Shown: positions 1-8,717, counted from the first letter of the stretch. The stretch: DNA of 56,615 nucleotides from an uncultured Desulfobacteraceae bacterium (GCA_913041495.1 CAJWHT010000011.1:1-56615); one strand, 5' to 3'. Translations and numbers: made by a program. The notes: generated by a model not told the origin, from the letters alone.

Positions 1-2
1 TA

Positions 3-101
3 TTTGTATCTGTAGGATGTTCAGAAGAGGATCTCCAACGGGCAGAAGCTCTGCGGGATGCGAATGCAGGATTTTTCTGCATCGATGTTGCCCATGCCCA
101 T
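3..101 (+). pseudogene. Fragment of GMP reductase / IMP dehydrogenase family
   Basis: Reading frame 3 is open from the window edge and its first ~33 residues do not belong to the dehydratase that follows. They contain SVGCSEEDLQRAEAL and FFCIDVAHAHE, which resemble the beta-alpha unit of GMP reductase and IMP dehydrogenase ending in the 'CIDVANGYSEH' type strand (family knowledge). The frame then runs without a stop into the C-terminal half of a 4-hydroxybutyryl-CoA dehydratase homologue, so two unrelated folds are joined in frame. I infer a rearrangement or an assembly junction at about 95-120 rather than a working fusion. The fragment is cut by the window start and is too short for a functional claim. 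Confidence 0.55.
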
Positions 102-806
102 GAACGGCGTCGCGTCGGAGGGCATGAGGCCCTGGTGGTATTTGACGATGTGTTTGTTCCCTGGGACCGGGTGTTCATGTGCGGGGAGCACGAATTCGCA
201 GGGCCGTTGGTGGAGCAGTTCGCCTCCTACCACCGCCAGAGCTATGCCTGCAAATGCGGGGTGGGGGATGTGCTCATCGGCGCCTCCCAGACCATTGCCC
301 AGTACAACGGGGTGGCAACGGCCTCCCATATTAAGGACAAGCTCATTGAAATGAACCATCTCAACGAAACCCTTTACGCCGGGTCCGTGGCCTGCGCCTG
401 CAAAGGAGAACGTAAGCCTTCGGGCACCTTCATGGTCAATACCCTGCTGGCCAACGTATCCAAGCAGAACGTCACCCGGTTCCCCTATGAAATCGCGCGG
501 CTGGCCCAGGATATTGCCGGCGGACTTCTGGTGACCCTGCCCTCGGAAGCGGATTTCAATGCCGCTGAGATATCCGGCTGGCTGGAGAAGTACTTTAAAG
601 GAGATGAGCGTATTTCAACCCAGGACCGGCGGCGGATCCTCCGGCTGATTGAAAATATCTGTTTCGGCACGGCAGCGGTGGGGTATCTCACCGAATCCAT
701 GCACGGGGCCGGTTCCCCCCAGGCCCAGCGGATCATGATTTCCAGGCAGGCGGACATGAACCGTAAACAGGCGCTGGCAAAAAAACTGGCAGGTATCAGC
801 GGCTGA
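102..806 (+). CDS. 4-hydroxybutyryl-CoA dehydratase-like (HpaB family) protein, N-terminally truncated
   Basis: This is the C-terminal half of a flavin and [4Fe-4S] enzyme of the 4-hydroxyphenylacetate 3-hydroxylase superfamily, 4-hydroxybutyryl-CoA dehydratase/vinylacetyl-CoA isomerase branch. It shows VVFDDVFVPWDRVFMCGE, a HRQSY stretch with the cluster-ligand region, GVGDVLIGA and the C-terminal ESMHGAGSPQAQR block. In the characterised AbfD enzyme the ligands are a Cys-x3-Cys pair plus His and Cys seven positions apart. Here the His (231-233) is followed by Cys at +6 and +8, so the spacing is one residue short. The N-terminal Cys pair lies outside the preserved part. A 65-bp gap separates it from the acyl-CoA dehydrogenase. 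It is a paralogue of the complete gene two positions downstream. The substrate is not determined. Confidence 0.8.
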   Translation, partial: ERRRVGGHEALVVFDDVFVPWDRVFMCGEHEFAGPLVEQFASYHRQSYACKCGVGDVLIGASQTIAQYNGVATASHIKDKLIEMNHLNETLYAGSVACACKGERKPSGTFMVNTLLANVSKQNVTRFPYEIARLAQDIAGGLLVTLPSEADFNAAEISGWLEKYFKGDERISTQDRRRILRLIENICFGTAAVGYLTESMHGAGSPQAQRIMISRQADMNRKQALAKKLAGISG

Positions 807-871
807 TACGCTGTTTTACGCCTTTATCATAAGAATTACAGACCTCAAATTTTCAAGGAGAAACACAGACC

Positions 872-2680
872 ATGGCGCAACAACTTTCAGATAAACGGGA
901 TATCGATTTTGTCATCTGGGAACAACTGGACGGCGAGGCAGTGCTGGAAAATGAGAAGTTCGACGAATTCAACAGGAAAACCTGCGAATTGATCATCAAA
1001 GAGGCCAAAAGCATCGCGGTCAAGGAACTGCTGCCCACCATGAAGGACGGAGACGAGATCGGGGTGACCCTGACAAAAGAAGGGGTCAAAGTCCCGGAAT
1101 CCTTCCGGCGTCCCTTTGAACTGCTCAAGGAAGGCGAATGGGCAGGGCTTCCCATACCCCCTGAGATGGGCGGGCAGGGGGCGCCCAAAGTGATCGGTTA
1201 TGTGGCAGCGGAGCAGTTCATGGCAGCCAACTGGGCCATCAACTGCTACAACGGCATGGGATTGGGGACGGCCCTGATGATCCAGATGTTCGGAACGCCT
1301 GAACAGCGGGAAACCTACGTTAAAAAACTGGTGGCCGCCGAGTGGGGCGGCACCATGCTGCTCACAGAGTCGGATGCAGGATCGGATGTGGGGGCGCTCA
1401 CCACCACGGCTACACGGAATGACGACGGCACATATTCCATCACCGGCAACAAGATTTTCATCACCAACGGCGACCATGACCTGGCTGAAAACATTATCCA
1501 TCCGGTTCTGGCCCGCATTGAGGGAGATCCCGCGGGCACCAAGGGCATTTCCATTTTCATCGTACCCAAATACCTGGTGAACGAAGATGGCAGCATCGGC
1601 GAATTCAACGATGTGGTCTGCACCGGGGTCGAGGAAAAGCACGGGATTCACGGTTCCGCCACTTGCAGCATGGCCATGGGCTCCAAGGGCAATTGCAAGG
1701 GCTACCTTCTTGGGGAAGAGCGGGAAGGTATGAAAATCATGTTCTACATGATGAACGACGCGCGGCTGAACAGCGGGCTCCAGGGGCTGGCCTATGCCTC
1801 TGCCGCCTATATGGAGGCGCTCAATTACGCAAGACAGCGTATCCAGGGCCGTGACCTGGCCGATAAGGCGGACCGCGGGGCAAAGCCGGTATCCATCATT
1901 CACCACCCGGATGTCCGGCGCAACCTTCTGCGCATGAAATCCTACGTGTCCGGCATGCGCTCCTTTTTTTACTACTCCGCCCTTGTCATGGAAAATATTG
2001 AGATGGCTGACGGAGATAATTCCGATGATGAGGCTTACTTAAGCCTGCTGACCCCGATACTCAAAGACTACCTTGCAGTCATGGGGTATGAGGTGTGCAA
2101 CCAGGCCATCCAGGTGTTTGGCGGGGCCGGATACACAAAGGACTACCTGGTGGAGCAGTATGCCAGGGACTGCCGTATTGCCTCCATCTATGAGGGCACC
2201 TCCGGTATTCAGGCCATGGACCTTCTGGGCCGGAAGCTGGGATCCAAAAAAGGGGCCGTGTTCGCCAGGATGATGACCGAGATAAAACAGAGCGTCAACC
2301 GGGCAAGGGAATTTGAGAGCCTTGTTCCCCTGGCTGAAAAGGTTGACAGTGCCGCGGACCGGATGGCCGCCGTTGCAGGGTCTTTAGGGGCTTTGGCCCG
2401 GTCGGAAAAATTTAAAACCGCCTTTGCCCATTCCCTGCCCTTCCTCTATGCCATGGGCGATGTGATCATGGCATGGATGCTGCTCTGGCGGGCTGCCACA
2501 GCATCGCAAAAGCTGGCCGGCAAAGTCAAGAAAAAGGATCTGGCCTTCTATGAGGGCGAGGTCAAAACCGCGGAGTTTTTCATCTGCACTGAAATTCCCG
2601 TGACCATGGGAAAACTGGCTGCTATCGAGGATGGCTGCTCTGCGGCCATAGACATCGCGGACGCAGGATTCGGAGGATAA
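872..2680 (+). CDS. Acyl-CoA dehydrogenase, long (~600 aa) type
   Basis: A 602-residue FAD-dependent acyl-CoA dehydrogenase that should oxidise an acyl-CoA to the 2-enoyl-CoA and pass electrons to ETF. It is longer than the usual ~380 residues, with an N-terminal extension and an extra C-terminal domain of the FadE5/DmdC kind. Visible blocks are LTESDAGSDVGALTTTA (FAD and substrate region), KIFITNGDHD, QVFGGAGYTKDYLVEQ and YEGTSGIQAMDL. Glu441 in the YEGT motif is the likely catalytic base. The start is supported by AAGGAG 14 bp upstream. It sits between two 4-hydroxybutyryl-CoA dehydratase paralogues, four bases from the second, which suggests the three products act on linked intermediates. 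The DmdC-like architecture alone does not fix the substrate. Confidence 0.92.
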   Translation: MAQQLSDKRDIDFVIWEQLDGEAVLENEKFDEFNRKTCELIIKEAKSIAVKELLPTMKDGDEIGVTLTKEGVKVPESFRRPFELLKEGEWAGLPIPPEMGGQGAPKVIGYVAAEQFMAANWAINCYNGMGLGTALMIQMFGTPEQRETYVKKLVAAEWGGTMLLTESDAGSDVGALTTTATRNDDGTYSITGNKIFITNGDHDLAENIIHPVLARIEGDPAGTKGISIFIVPKYLVNEDGSIGEFNDVVCTGVEEKHGIHGSATCSMAMGSKGNCKGYLLGEEREGMKIMFYMMNDARLNSGLQGLAYASAAYMEALNYARQRIQGRDLADKADRGAKPVSIIHHPDVRRNLLRMKSYVSGMRSFFYYSALVMENIEMADGDNSDDEAYLSLLTPILKDYLAVMGYEVCNQAIQVFGGAGYTKDYLVEQYARDCRIASIYEGTSGIQAMDLLGRKLGSKKGAVFARMMTEIKQSVNRAREFESLVPLAEKVDSAADRMAAVAGSLGALARSEKFKTAFAHSLPFLYAMGDVIMAWMLLWRAATASQKLAGKVKKKDLAFYEGEVKTAEFFICTEIPVTMGKLAAIEDGCSAAIDIADAGFGG

Positions 2681-2684
2681 TTCC

Positions 2685-4181
2685 ATGAGAACCAAACAAG
2701 AATACCTGGACAGCCTGGTTAAAAAGCACGACAACCTCTATCTGGACGGGCAGATCATATCCAGGGACCATGAGAGCCTGAAAGCCGCGGCCAATGTCAT
2801 CGGCACCACCTTTGACCTGGCCCAGGATCCTGCACTGGCTAAGATTACCACGGCCAAAAGCCACATCTCAGGAGAGACCGTCAACCGGTTCACCCACATT
2901 CACCAGACCCCGGACGACCTGCACAGGAAGCAGGACATGACCCGGATGTATTGCCAGAAGGTGTCCCAGTGCATCGGCCGGTGCATGGGAGTGGATGCCA
3001 TGAACGCCATCAACTGCGTTTCCTATGAGGCGGACAGGGCCAACAAGGGACAAACAAAATACCACAAGAATTTTCTTAAATGGCTGGAACGGGTCCAGAA
3101 AGAGGATCTTGTGGGCGCCTGCGCCCAGACGGATGTCAAAGGGCATAGAATGAAACGCCCGGCCGAGCAGGATGATCCCGACCAGTACCTGCGTGTGGTG
3201 GAAAAAAATGACAAGGGCATCGTGGTCCGGGGCTGCAAGGTGCACATTACCTTTGCCTCCGTTGCCGACGAAATCCTGGTGCTGCCCACCCGTTCCCTGA
3301 CCAAAGACGAAGGGGACTGGGCCGTGGCCTTTGCCGTGGAAGCGGACCATCCGGACATCAAGCAGGTGCTCTCCCCCCACAACCTGCGGCCCCGGGGCAA
3401 GGATTTCAAGCGGGGCTTTGACTGGGGGTTTGTTGACTCCTATGTCATTTTCGAGGACGCCTTTGTACCGTGGGAGCGGGTGTTTCTCTGCGGGGAAACC
3501 CAGCACGGCGGTATCTGCGCCCTGTTGTTCGCATTGTTTCATCGTCACTCCTACTCCGGATGCAAACCGGCGGTGGGGGACATGCTGGTGGGACTGGCCA
3601 CCCTGGCTGCCGAGGTCAACGGTATTGAGAAAACCCCCCATGTCCGGGAGAAAATCGCCGAACTGATCACCATCACCGAACTGGGATACGCCGCCGGGTT
3701 TACTGCTTCAGCCAAAGGGGAACCCAAGGTCTATATCCCGGGTGTGGGCAAGATGGATTACGGCCCCGGTGCCTGTATACCGGACTCCATTTATGCCAAC
3801 GTGGGCCGGTGCATCACCGGGGAAGCCGTTTTCAAGGAGCAGCAGATCCTGTGCGAGATTGCCGGCGGCATGCCCGCCACCTTCCCCCACGAGGGGGATT
3901 TCCTCAATCCTGAAACATCTGAACTGCTTAAAAAATACGTCAACCGGAGTGATGCCATGAGTGTGGAGGAGCAGATCAAGTTCTGGATGCTGTTCTTTGA
4001 CTACACCAATTCCGGGGCATCCGGCGCCATCGCCTATGGGGCCATGCACGGCGGCGGTTCTCCCATCATGGAGCAGATCGCCATCTACAGCCAGTACGAT
4101 CTTGAAAAACGCAAGGACATCGTCAAGACCCTGGCGGGTATGGACGTAACGTCAGGCACCCCGGGGGACCATGGCGTCTAA
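2685..4181 (+). CDS. 4-hydroxybutyryl-CoA dehydratase / vinylacetyl-CoA isomerase family protein
   Basis: A full-length (498 aa) member of the radical dehydratase branch of the HpaB superfamily. The known enzyme converts 4-hydroxybutyryl-CoA to crotonyl-CoA using FAD and a [4Fe-4S] cluster and also isomerises vinylacetyl-CoA. The expected ligands are visible: Cys96 and Cys100 in CIGRCMGVDAMN, and His286 with Cys293 in FHRHSYSGCK, at the same His-x6-Cys spacing as the studied enzyme. It also has the nucleotide-binding ITFASVADEILVLPTR region and the VPWERVFLCGE signature. The ATG follows GGAGG inside the last codons of the dehydrogenase gene, and its end overlaps the carboxyltransferase start by 11 bp. 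Family assignment is strong. The precise substrate is inferred only, since Desulfobacterales carry several divergent copies. Confidence 0.88.
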   Translation: MRTKQEYLDSLVKKHDNLYLDGQIISRDHESLKAAANVIGTTFDLAQDPALAKITTAKSHISGETVNRFTHIHQTPDDLHRKQDMTRMYCQKVSQCIGRCMGVDAMNAINCVSYEADRANKGQTKYHKNFLKWLERVQKEDLVGACAQTDVKGHRMKRPAEQDDPDQYLRVVEKNDKGIVVRGCKVHITFASVADEILVLPTRSLTKDEGDWAVAFAVEADHPDIKQVLSPHNLRPRGKDFKRGFDWGFVDSYVIFEDAFVPWERVFLCGETQHGGICALLFALFHRHSYSGCKPAVGDMLVGLATLAAEVNGIEKTPHVREKIAELITITELGYAAGFTASAKGEPKVYIPGVGKMDYGPGACIPDSIYANVGRCITGEAVFKEQQILCEIAGGMPATFPHEGDFLNPETSELLKKYVNRSDAMSVEEQIKFWMLFFDYTNSGASGAIAYGAMHGGGSPIMEQIAIYSQYDLEKRKDIVKTLAGMDVTSGTPGDHGV

Positions 4182-5736
4182 AGACCAGCCGTTTAAGGCT
4201 CAGATGGACCGGCTGGAAAGGGACGCCGCCCGTGTATACCGGATGGGGGGCGATGAGAAGATCGCCCGCCAGCACGGGGCCGGACGCTATACCGCAAGGG
4301 AGCGGATTGAAAAGCTCCTGGACCCGGATTCCTTTTTCGAGTTGGGCCGCTTTGCCCATTCCGACCTTCCCGAGGCCGCCCAAAAGACCCCGGCCGACAG
4401 TAAGATATCCGGCTTCGGCAACATCCTGGGCCGGCGGGTGGCGGTTTCCGCCAATGATTTTACCGTGCTGGCCGCCACCACGGCCAGGGTCTCTGGCCGG
4501 AAGGAGGCTGAACTCAAGTCCTATGCCCATGCCAAGGGATATCCCCTGGTCTACCTGGGAGAGGCCGGCGGTGCCCGGATGCCGGATATCATGGGGTCAA
4601 AAGGCCTGGCCTCATTCGGGGGCGGCGGATTTGCCACTTATACCTCCGTCATGAGCCGGACCCGGCGGTCCCCCATGGTCACGGCCATTCTCGGGGAATG
4701 TTACGGCATGCCTACCTGGATGGCTTGCCTGTCGGACTTCGTGGTCCAGGTCCGGGGTACGGCCATGGGAGTGTCAGGGCCGCGGGTACTGAAAATGGCC
4801 CTTGGCGAAACGGTCTCCGACGAAGAGCTTGGCGGGGTGTCGGTGCACAGCGGGATCACCGGTTGCATTGATGCCGTGGCTGAAAATGAAGATCATTGTT
4901 TTGATCACATCCGCAGGTTTTTAAGTTACCTGCCTTCAAACAGCGATGCCCTGCCGCCGGTTTATGCCGTGCCCGAAGGATCCGGCAGTGACATGCCCCG
5001 TATCCTTGATCTTTTGCCGGAACAACGGAACCGCACCTATGACATGACGCGGATCCTGTCTTGTATCGTGGACAGGGACAGCCTCTATGAGATCAAACCC
5101 GGGTTCGGCCGTTCGGTAATCACGGCCCTTGCCAGGATCAACGGAAAATCAGTGGGGATTGTGGCCAGCCAGCCACTTTACCTGGCCGGTGCCATGGATT
5201 GCGACGGCATTGACAAAGTGACCGGATTTTTGTGCCTCTGCGATTCTTTCAACGTGCCTTTGATTTTCTGCCACGATACCCCGGGGTTCCTGGTGGGCAA
5301 GGATGCGGAACACAACCGGGTGGGCGCCCGGGTCATGAATTTCATGAATGCCCTGGGCCAGGTGACCGTGCCCAAGATCGCCGTGATCATGCGTAAAAGT
5401 TTCGGTATGGCTTTCTGGAACATGGGCGGGTCCGGCTGCGCTACGGATTTCATCGTGGCCTGGCCCATGGCCGAGATGAGTTTTGTGGATCCGGTGGTGG
5501 CGGCCAATGTGGTTTACGGCGGCAAGACAGTCTCTTCCCAAGAGCGGGAGCGCCTTACCCGGCGGTTCGTGGATGACGCCTCTCCCTTCGGGGCAGCCGG
5601 GGCCTACCATATCCATGACGTCATCGATCCTGCCACCACCCGCGACTATATTATCACTGCCCTGGATATTGCCCAAAACGGCAGCCACCTGTCCCTGGGC
5701 AGCCATAACCTTGCGAACTGGCCCACAAAATTTTGA
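4171..5736 (+). CDS. Acyl-CoA carboxylase, carboxyltransferase subunit
   Basis: A 521-residue protein of the propionyl/methylcrotonyl-CoA carboxylase beta and glutaconyl-CoA decarboxylase alpha family, which moves a carboxyl group between biotin and an acyl-CoA. It has the two crotonase-like halves: the N-terminal RYTARERIEKLLDPDSF start and GGARMPDIMG oxyanion region, and the C-terminal FCHDTPGFLVGKDAE and MRKSFGMAFWNMGG blocks. No biotin carboxylase, biotin carrier or membrane decarboxylase subunit lies nearby, so its partner is elsewhere or it works differently. The start overlaps the dehydratase stop, which suggests translational coupling. Either carboxylation of an unsaturated acyl-CoA or decarboxylation of a glutaconyl-type CoA ester would fit the neighbourhood. 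Confidence 0.9.
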   Translation: MASKDQPFKAQMDRLERDAARVYRMGGDEKIARQHGAGRYTARERIEKLLDPDSFFELGRFAHSDLPEAAQKTPADSKISGFGNILGRRVAVSANDFTVLAATTARVSGRKEAELKSYAHAKGYPLVYLGEAGGARMPDIMGSKGLASFGGGGFATYTSVMSRTRRSPMVTAILGECYGMPTWMACLSDFVVQVRGTAMGVSGPRVLKMALGETVSDEELGGVSVHSGITGCIDAVAENEDHCFDHIRRFLSYLPSNSDALPPVYAVPEGSGSDMPRILDLLPEQRNRTYDMTRILSCIVDRDSLYEIKPGFGRSVITALARINGKSVGIVASQPLYLAGAMDCDGIDKVTGFLCLCDSFNVPLIFCHDTPGFLVGKDAEHNRVGARVMNFMNALGQVTVPKIAVIMRKSFGMAFWNMGGSGCATDFIVAWPMAEMSFVDPVVAANVVYGGKTVSSQERERLTRRFVDDASPFGAAGAYHIHDVIDPATTRDYIITALDIAQNGSHLSLGSHNLANWPTKF

Positions 5737-5780
5737 ATGCACAGGCCACCCGCTGACATAGATACGCAGATGGAGGAGAG

Positions 5781-6542
5781 ATGAAATCACACTTTTCACT
5801 GGAAAAACGCATTGCCCTTATTACCGGCGCCAGCAGGGGGATCGGGGAGGCCATCGCCGCTGGGTTTGCCGACCACGGCGCACATTGCCTGCTGGTATCA
5901 AGAAAGATGGACAGCCTTGAAAAGGCCGTGGATAGGATCCGGCGGCAGGGCGGCAGGGCAGATGCCCTCACCTGCAACCTGGGGGATCTTGCCCAGGTTG
6001 ACGCGCTGGCCCAGAAAATAAAGGCCGACTACGGATGCCTGGATATCCTGGTGAACAACGCCGCCACCAACCCGTATTTCGGCTTAATGGAAGGCATTGA
6101 TGCCGGAAGATGGGACAAGACCTTTGATGTTAATCTCAAAGGCCCTTTTTTCATGATTCAGAAAACCCTGACACTTTTATCCGCCTCGGGCCGGGGATCC
6201 ATTATCAATGTCAGTTCGGTGAACGGGATACGGCCGCCGGTGAACCAGGGGGTCTATTCCATCACAAAGGCCGGGATCATTGCCATGACAAAGGGGCTGG
6301 CCAAAGAGCTGGCATCCCGCAAGATCCGTGTGAATGCCCTGTTGCCCGGGCTGACCCAGACCCGGTTTTCACGGACCCTGACTGAAAATGACGACCTGCT
6401 CAGCGAGGCCTGCGCCGCCATCCCCATGGCGCGGCAGGCCCAGCCTTTGGAGATGGCGGGCGCGGCCCTGTTCCTGGCATCGGATGCCGCATCCTACACC
6501 ACCGGCACCGCCATTGTCTGCGACGGCGGTATGCTGGCCTGA
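5781..6542 (+). CDS. Short-chain dehydrogenase/reductase
   Basis: A 253-residue classical SDR with the Rossmann glycine motif TGASRGIG (residues 15-22), the NNAA segment, the catalytic Tyr159-x3-Lys163 pair in YSITK, and the C-terminal TGTAIVCDGG motif seen in FabG-like enzymes. It should oxidise or reduce a hydroxy/oxo group with NAD(P). GGAGGAG precedes the ATG by 5 bp. It follows the carboxyltransferase by 44 bp and precedes the thiolase by 58 bp, so it probably acts on a hydroxyacyl-CoA in the same pathway. The substrate cannot be read from sequence. Confidence 0.9.
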   Translation: MKSHFSLEKRIALITGASRGIGEAIAAGFADHGAHCLLVSRKMDSLEKAVDRIRRQGGRADALTCNLGDLAQVDALAQKIKADYGCLDILVNNAATNPYFGLMEGIDAGRWDKTFDVNLKGPFFMIQKTLTLLSASGRGSIINVSSVNGIRPPVNQGVYSITKAGIIAMTKGLAKELASRKIRVNALLPGLTQTRFSRTLTENDDLLSEACAAIPMARQAQPLEMAGAALFLASDAASYTTGTAIVCDGGMLA

Positions 6543-6600
6543 AACGATGCCCGGTGAAGATGAAGTGAACCCTTATAAATTTTGCAAGGAGAAGACTGAA

Positions 6601-7809
6601 ATGAGTACGCGAGAAGTTGTTTTTGTTGACGCGGTCCGGACGGCTTTCGGCCGAATGGGCGGTTCCCTTAAAGATCTGTATGCCACCCGGATGGCAGGTA
6701 TTGCCATAGACGGTTTATTGGATAAAACAAACGTTCATGAAAAGGCCCATGTGGACAGCGTGTTCCTGGGGTCCGCCACCCATTGCTCCGTGGCCCTGAA
6801 CCCGGCCCGCCATGCCGTATTGTCCACAAAGCTGCCCCAGTCCACCTCTGCCTCCTACGTGGAGATGCAGTGCGGGTCCGCCATCGACGCCATCAACCAT
6901 GCGGCCTGGAAGATCCTGGCCGGCCAGGCGGACATCGTTATTGCCGGCGGCATGGAATCCTACTCCCAGATGCCCTTTAAATTCCCGTCATCCACCCCGC
7001 CCCACAGGCTGATGCCGCCCATGCCCATCACCCAGAAAATGTCTCCTTTGGAAGAGGAGTGCATCGGCATGGGGCTGACCGCTGAAAACCTGGCGGAAAT
7101 GTACGATATTCCCAGGGCCGCCGCTGACGAATTTGCCTATGCCAGCCAGGTGCGTGCCAAAGAAGCCATGGATGCGGGTTTTTTTGACGAAGAGATCATT
7201 CCCGTGAAGTTTGAGGCCACCCGCAAGACCCCCGCCTGGCAGTTTGACAGGGACGAGCATCCGCGTCCCCAGTCCACTCTGGAGGGCATGGCCAAACTGC
7301 CGTCGGTCTTTAAAAAGGACGGCACCGTGACTGCGGGCAATGCATCGGGCCAGAACGACGGGGCAGCCTTTGTCCTGATGATGGACAGGGAAAAAGCCTT
7401 GGCGCTGGGATACACCCCCATGGCCAGATGGCTGTCCGGCGCGGATGTGGGATGCGATCCTAAAATCATGGGCATCGGTCCGGCCCTGGCCATTCCCGTG
7501 GCCGCAAAAAGGGCCGGCCTCAGCGTGTCGGACATCGATGTCTTCGAGTGCAACGAAGCGTTTGCCGTCCAGAACCTGGCCGTGATCAAGGAAATTGAAA
7601 CCGCCTCGGGACAGTCCGTTGACATGGACAAGTGGAACCCCTACGGCGGCGCCATCGCCTTTGGCCATCCCAACGGTGCTTCAGGGGCCAGGATCTGCAT
7701 GTTCGCCATGCGTCACATGATCCGGAACGCCGGCCGGTACGGGGTGTTTTCCTCCTGCTGCGGCGGTGGGCTGGGTGTGGCAACTGTGATTGAAAACCTG
7801 CAACGATAA
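6601..7809 (+). CDS. Thiolase (acetyl-CoA C-acyltransferase)
   Basis: A 402-residue thiolase that cleaves 3-oxoacyl-CoA with CoA to acetyl-CoA plus a shortened acyl-CoA, or the reverse. The catalytic set is complete: nucleophile Cys91 in MQCGSAIDA, CNEAFA, His356 in GHPNGASG and Cys386 in CCGGGLG. The open frame extends to 6388, but ATG 6601 has AAGGAG 12 bp upstream and gives the normal N-terminus (VVFVDAVRTAFGR); an earlier start would overlap the SDR gene. Gene order thiolase, 3-hydroxyacyl-CoA dehydrogenase, crotonase is typical of a C4 or beta-oxidation module. Degradative (FadA-like) versus biosynthetic use is not settled. Confidence 0.93.
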   Translation: MSTREVVFVDAVRTAFGRMGGSLKDLYATRMAGIAIDGLLDKTNVHEKAHVDSVFLGSATHCSVALNPARHAVLSTKLPQSTSASYVEMQCGSAIDAINHAAWKILAGQADIVIAGGMESYSQMPFKFPSSTPPHRLMPPMPITQKMSPLEEECIGMGLTAENLAEMYDIPRAAADEFAYASQVRAKEAMDAGFFDEEIIPVKFEATRKTPAWQFDRDEHPRPQSTLEGMAKLPSVFKKDGTVTAGNASGQNDGAAFVLMMDREKALALGYTPMARWLSGADVGCDPKIMGIGPALAIPVAAKRAGLSVSDIDVFECNEAFAVQNLAVIKEIETASGQSVDMDKWNPYGGAIAFGHPNGASGARICMFAMRHMIRNAGRYGVFSSCCGGGLGVATVIENLQR

Positions 7810-7831
7810 AAACAAGACGAAGGAGAAGTAA

Positions 7832-8704
7832 ATGAATATCGACGACATTAAAAATATCAGCGTTATCGGCGCCGGCAACATGGGGCACCAGATCAGCCTG
7901 CACTGCGCCATCAAGGGGTACAACGTCACCTGTACCGACGTGAGTGAAAAGATGCTCAAAAAAGCGGACGATTTTGTGGACACCTATCTTGCCGGCCGGG
8001 TGGAAAAAGGAAAACTCACCCAGGACCAGGCCCGGGAGGCCCGTGCCCGGATCTGCTTTACCCCGGATCTTGAGACGGCGGTCAAAGACGCTGATTTTGT
8101 CATCGAAGCGGTGCTGGAGGTGCTGGACCTCAAACTCAAGCTCTTTGCCGACATTGATAAAATGGCCCCCCCCCATGCCATTCTGGCCACCAACAGTTCC
8201 GCCATTGTCAGTTCGAAAATCGCCGATGCCACGGACCGGCCGGAAAAGGTGCTCAACGTCCATTTTTTTAATCCGGCCCTGGTGATGAAACTGGTGGAAG
8301 TGGTGCAGGGACCCCATGTTTCGGACGAAACCGCAAGGATCGCCATGGCGTTGTGCGACAGGCTGGACAAGGTATCCGTCCATGTCAAGAAAGAGGTCTC
8401 AGGGTTCCTGCTCAACCGGATTTTCAAGGTCATCGGTATGGAAGCCCAGTGGATGCTGGAAATGGGCGTGGCCTCGGTGGAAGATATCGACAAGGCCTGT
8501 GTCTACGGTGCCGGCCATCCCATGGGGCCCTTCAGTCTCATGGATCTTACAGGCATTGACCTGGCCTATACCATGGGCATGGAGGCATTCAAGGAAACCG
8601 GAGACCCGGCTGAACTGCCCCGGCCCAGTGTGGTGGCCCATTATGTCCAGGGGGAATACGGCCAGAAAACCGGCAAGGGCTGGTACGATTACACCAAACA
8701 ATAA
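7832..8704 (+). CDS. 3-hydroxyacyl-CoA (3-hydroxybutyryl-CoA) dehydrogenase
   Basis: A 290-residue NAD-dependent dehydrogenase that interconverts 3-hydroxyacyl-CoA and 3-oxoacyl-CoA. The N-terminal Rossmann domain carries GAGNMG (residues 13-18). The central region has LATNSSAIVSSKIA and the catalytic-histidine segment NVHFFNPALVMKLVEVV. The C-terminal helical domain has GFLLNRIFKV and HPMGPFSLMDLTGID. This is the single-domain Hbd type rather than a FadB fusion. GAAGGAG precedes the start by 6 bp. The gene lies 22 bp after the thiolase and 65 bp before the crotonase. A second, more divergent paralogue occurs at 11043, so at least two chain-length or substrate classes may be handled. Confidence 0.93.
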   Translation: MNIDDIKNISVIGAGNMGHQISLHCAIKGYNVTCTDVSEKMLKKADDFVDTYLAGRVEKGKLTQDQAREARARICFTPDLETAVKDADFVIEAVLEVLDLKLKLFADIDKMAPPHAILATNSSAIVSSKIADATDRPEKVLNVHFFNPALVMKLVEVVQGPHVSDETARIAMALCDRLDKVSVHVKKEVSGFLLNRIFKVIGMEAQWMLEMGVASVEDIDKACVYGAGHPMGPFSLMDLTGIDLAYTMGMEAFKETGDPAELPRPSVVAHYVQGEYGQKTGKGWYDYTKQ

Positions 8705-8717
8705 GATAACGGCGTAT

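Noticed and set aside
6388-6600. Extended thiolase start giving a 473-aa protein
   Set aside because: It overlaps the SDR gene in another frame, is Pro/Arg-rich shadow sequence, and ATG 6601 has a good ribosome-binding site.
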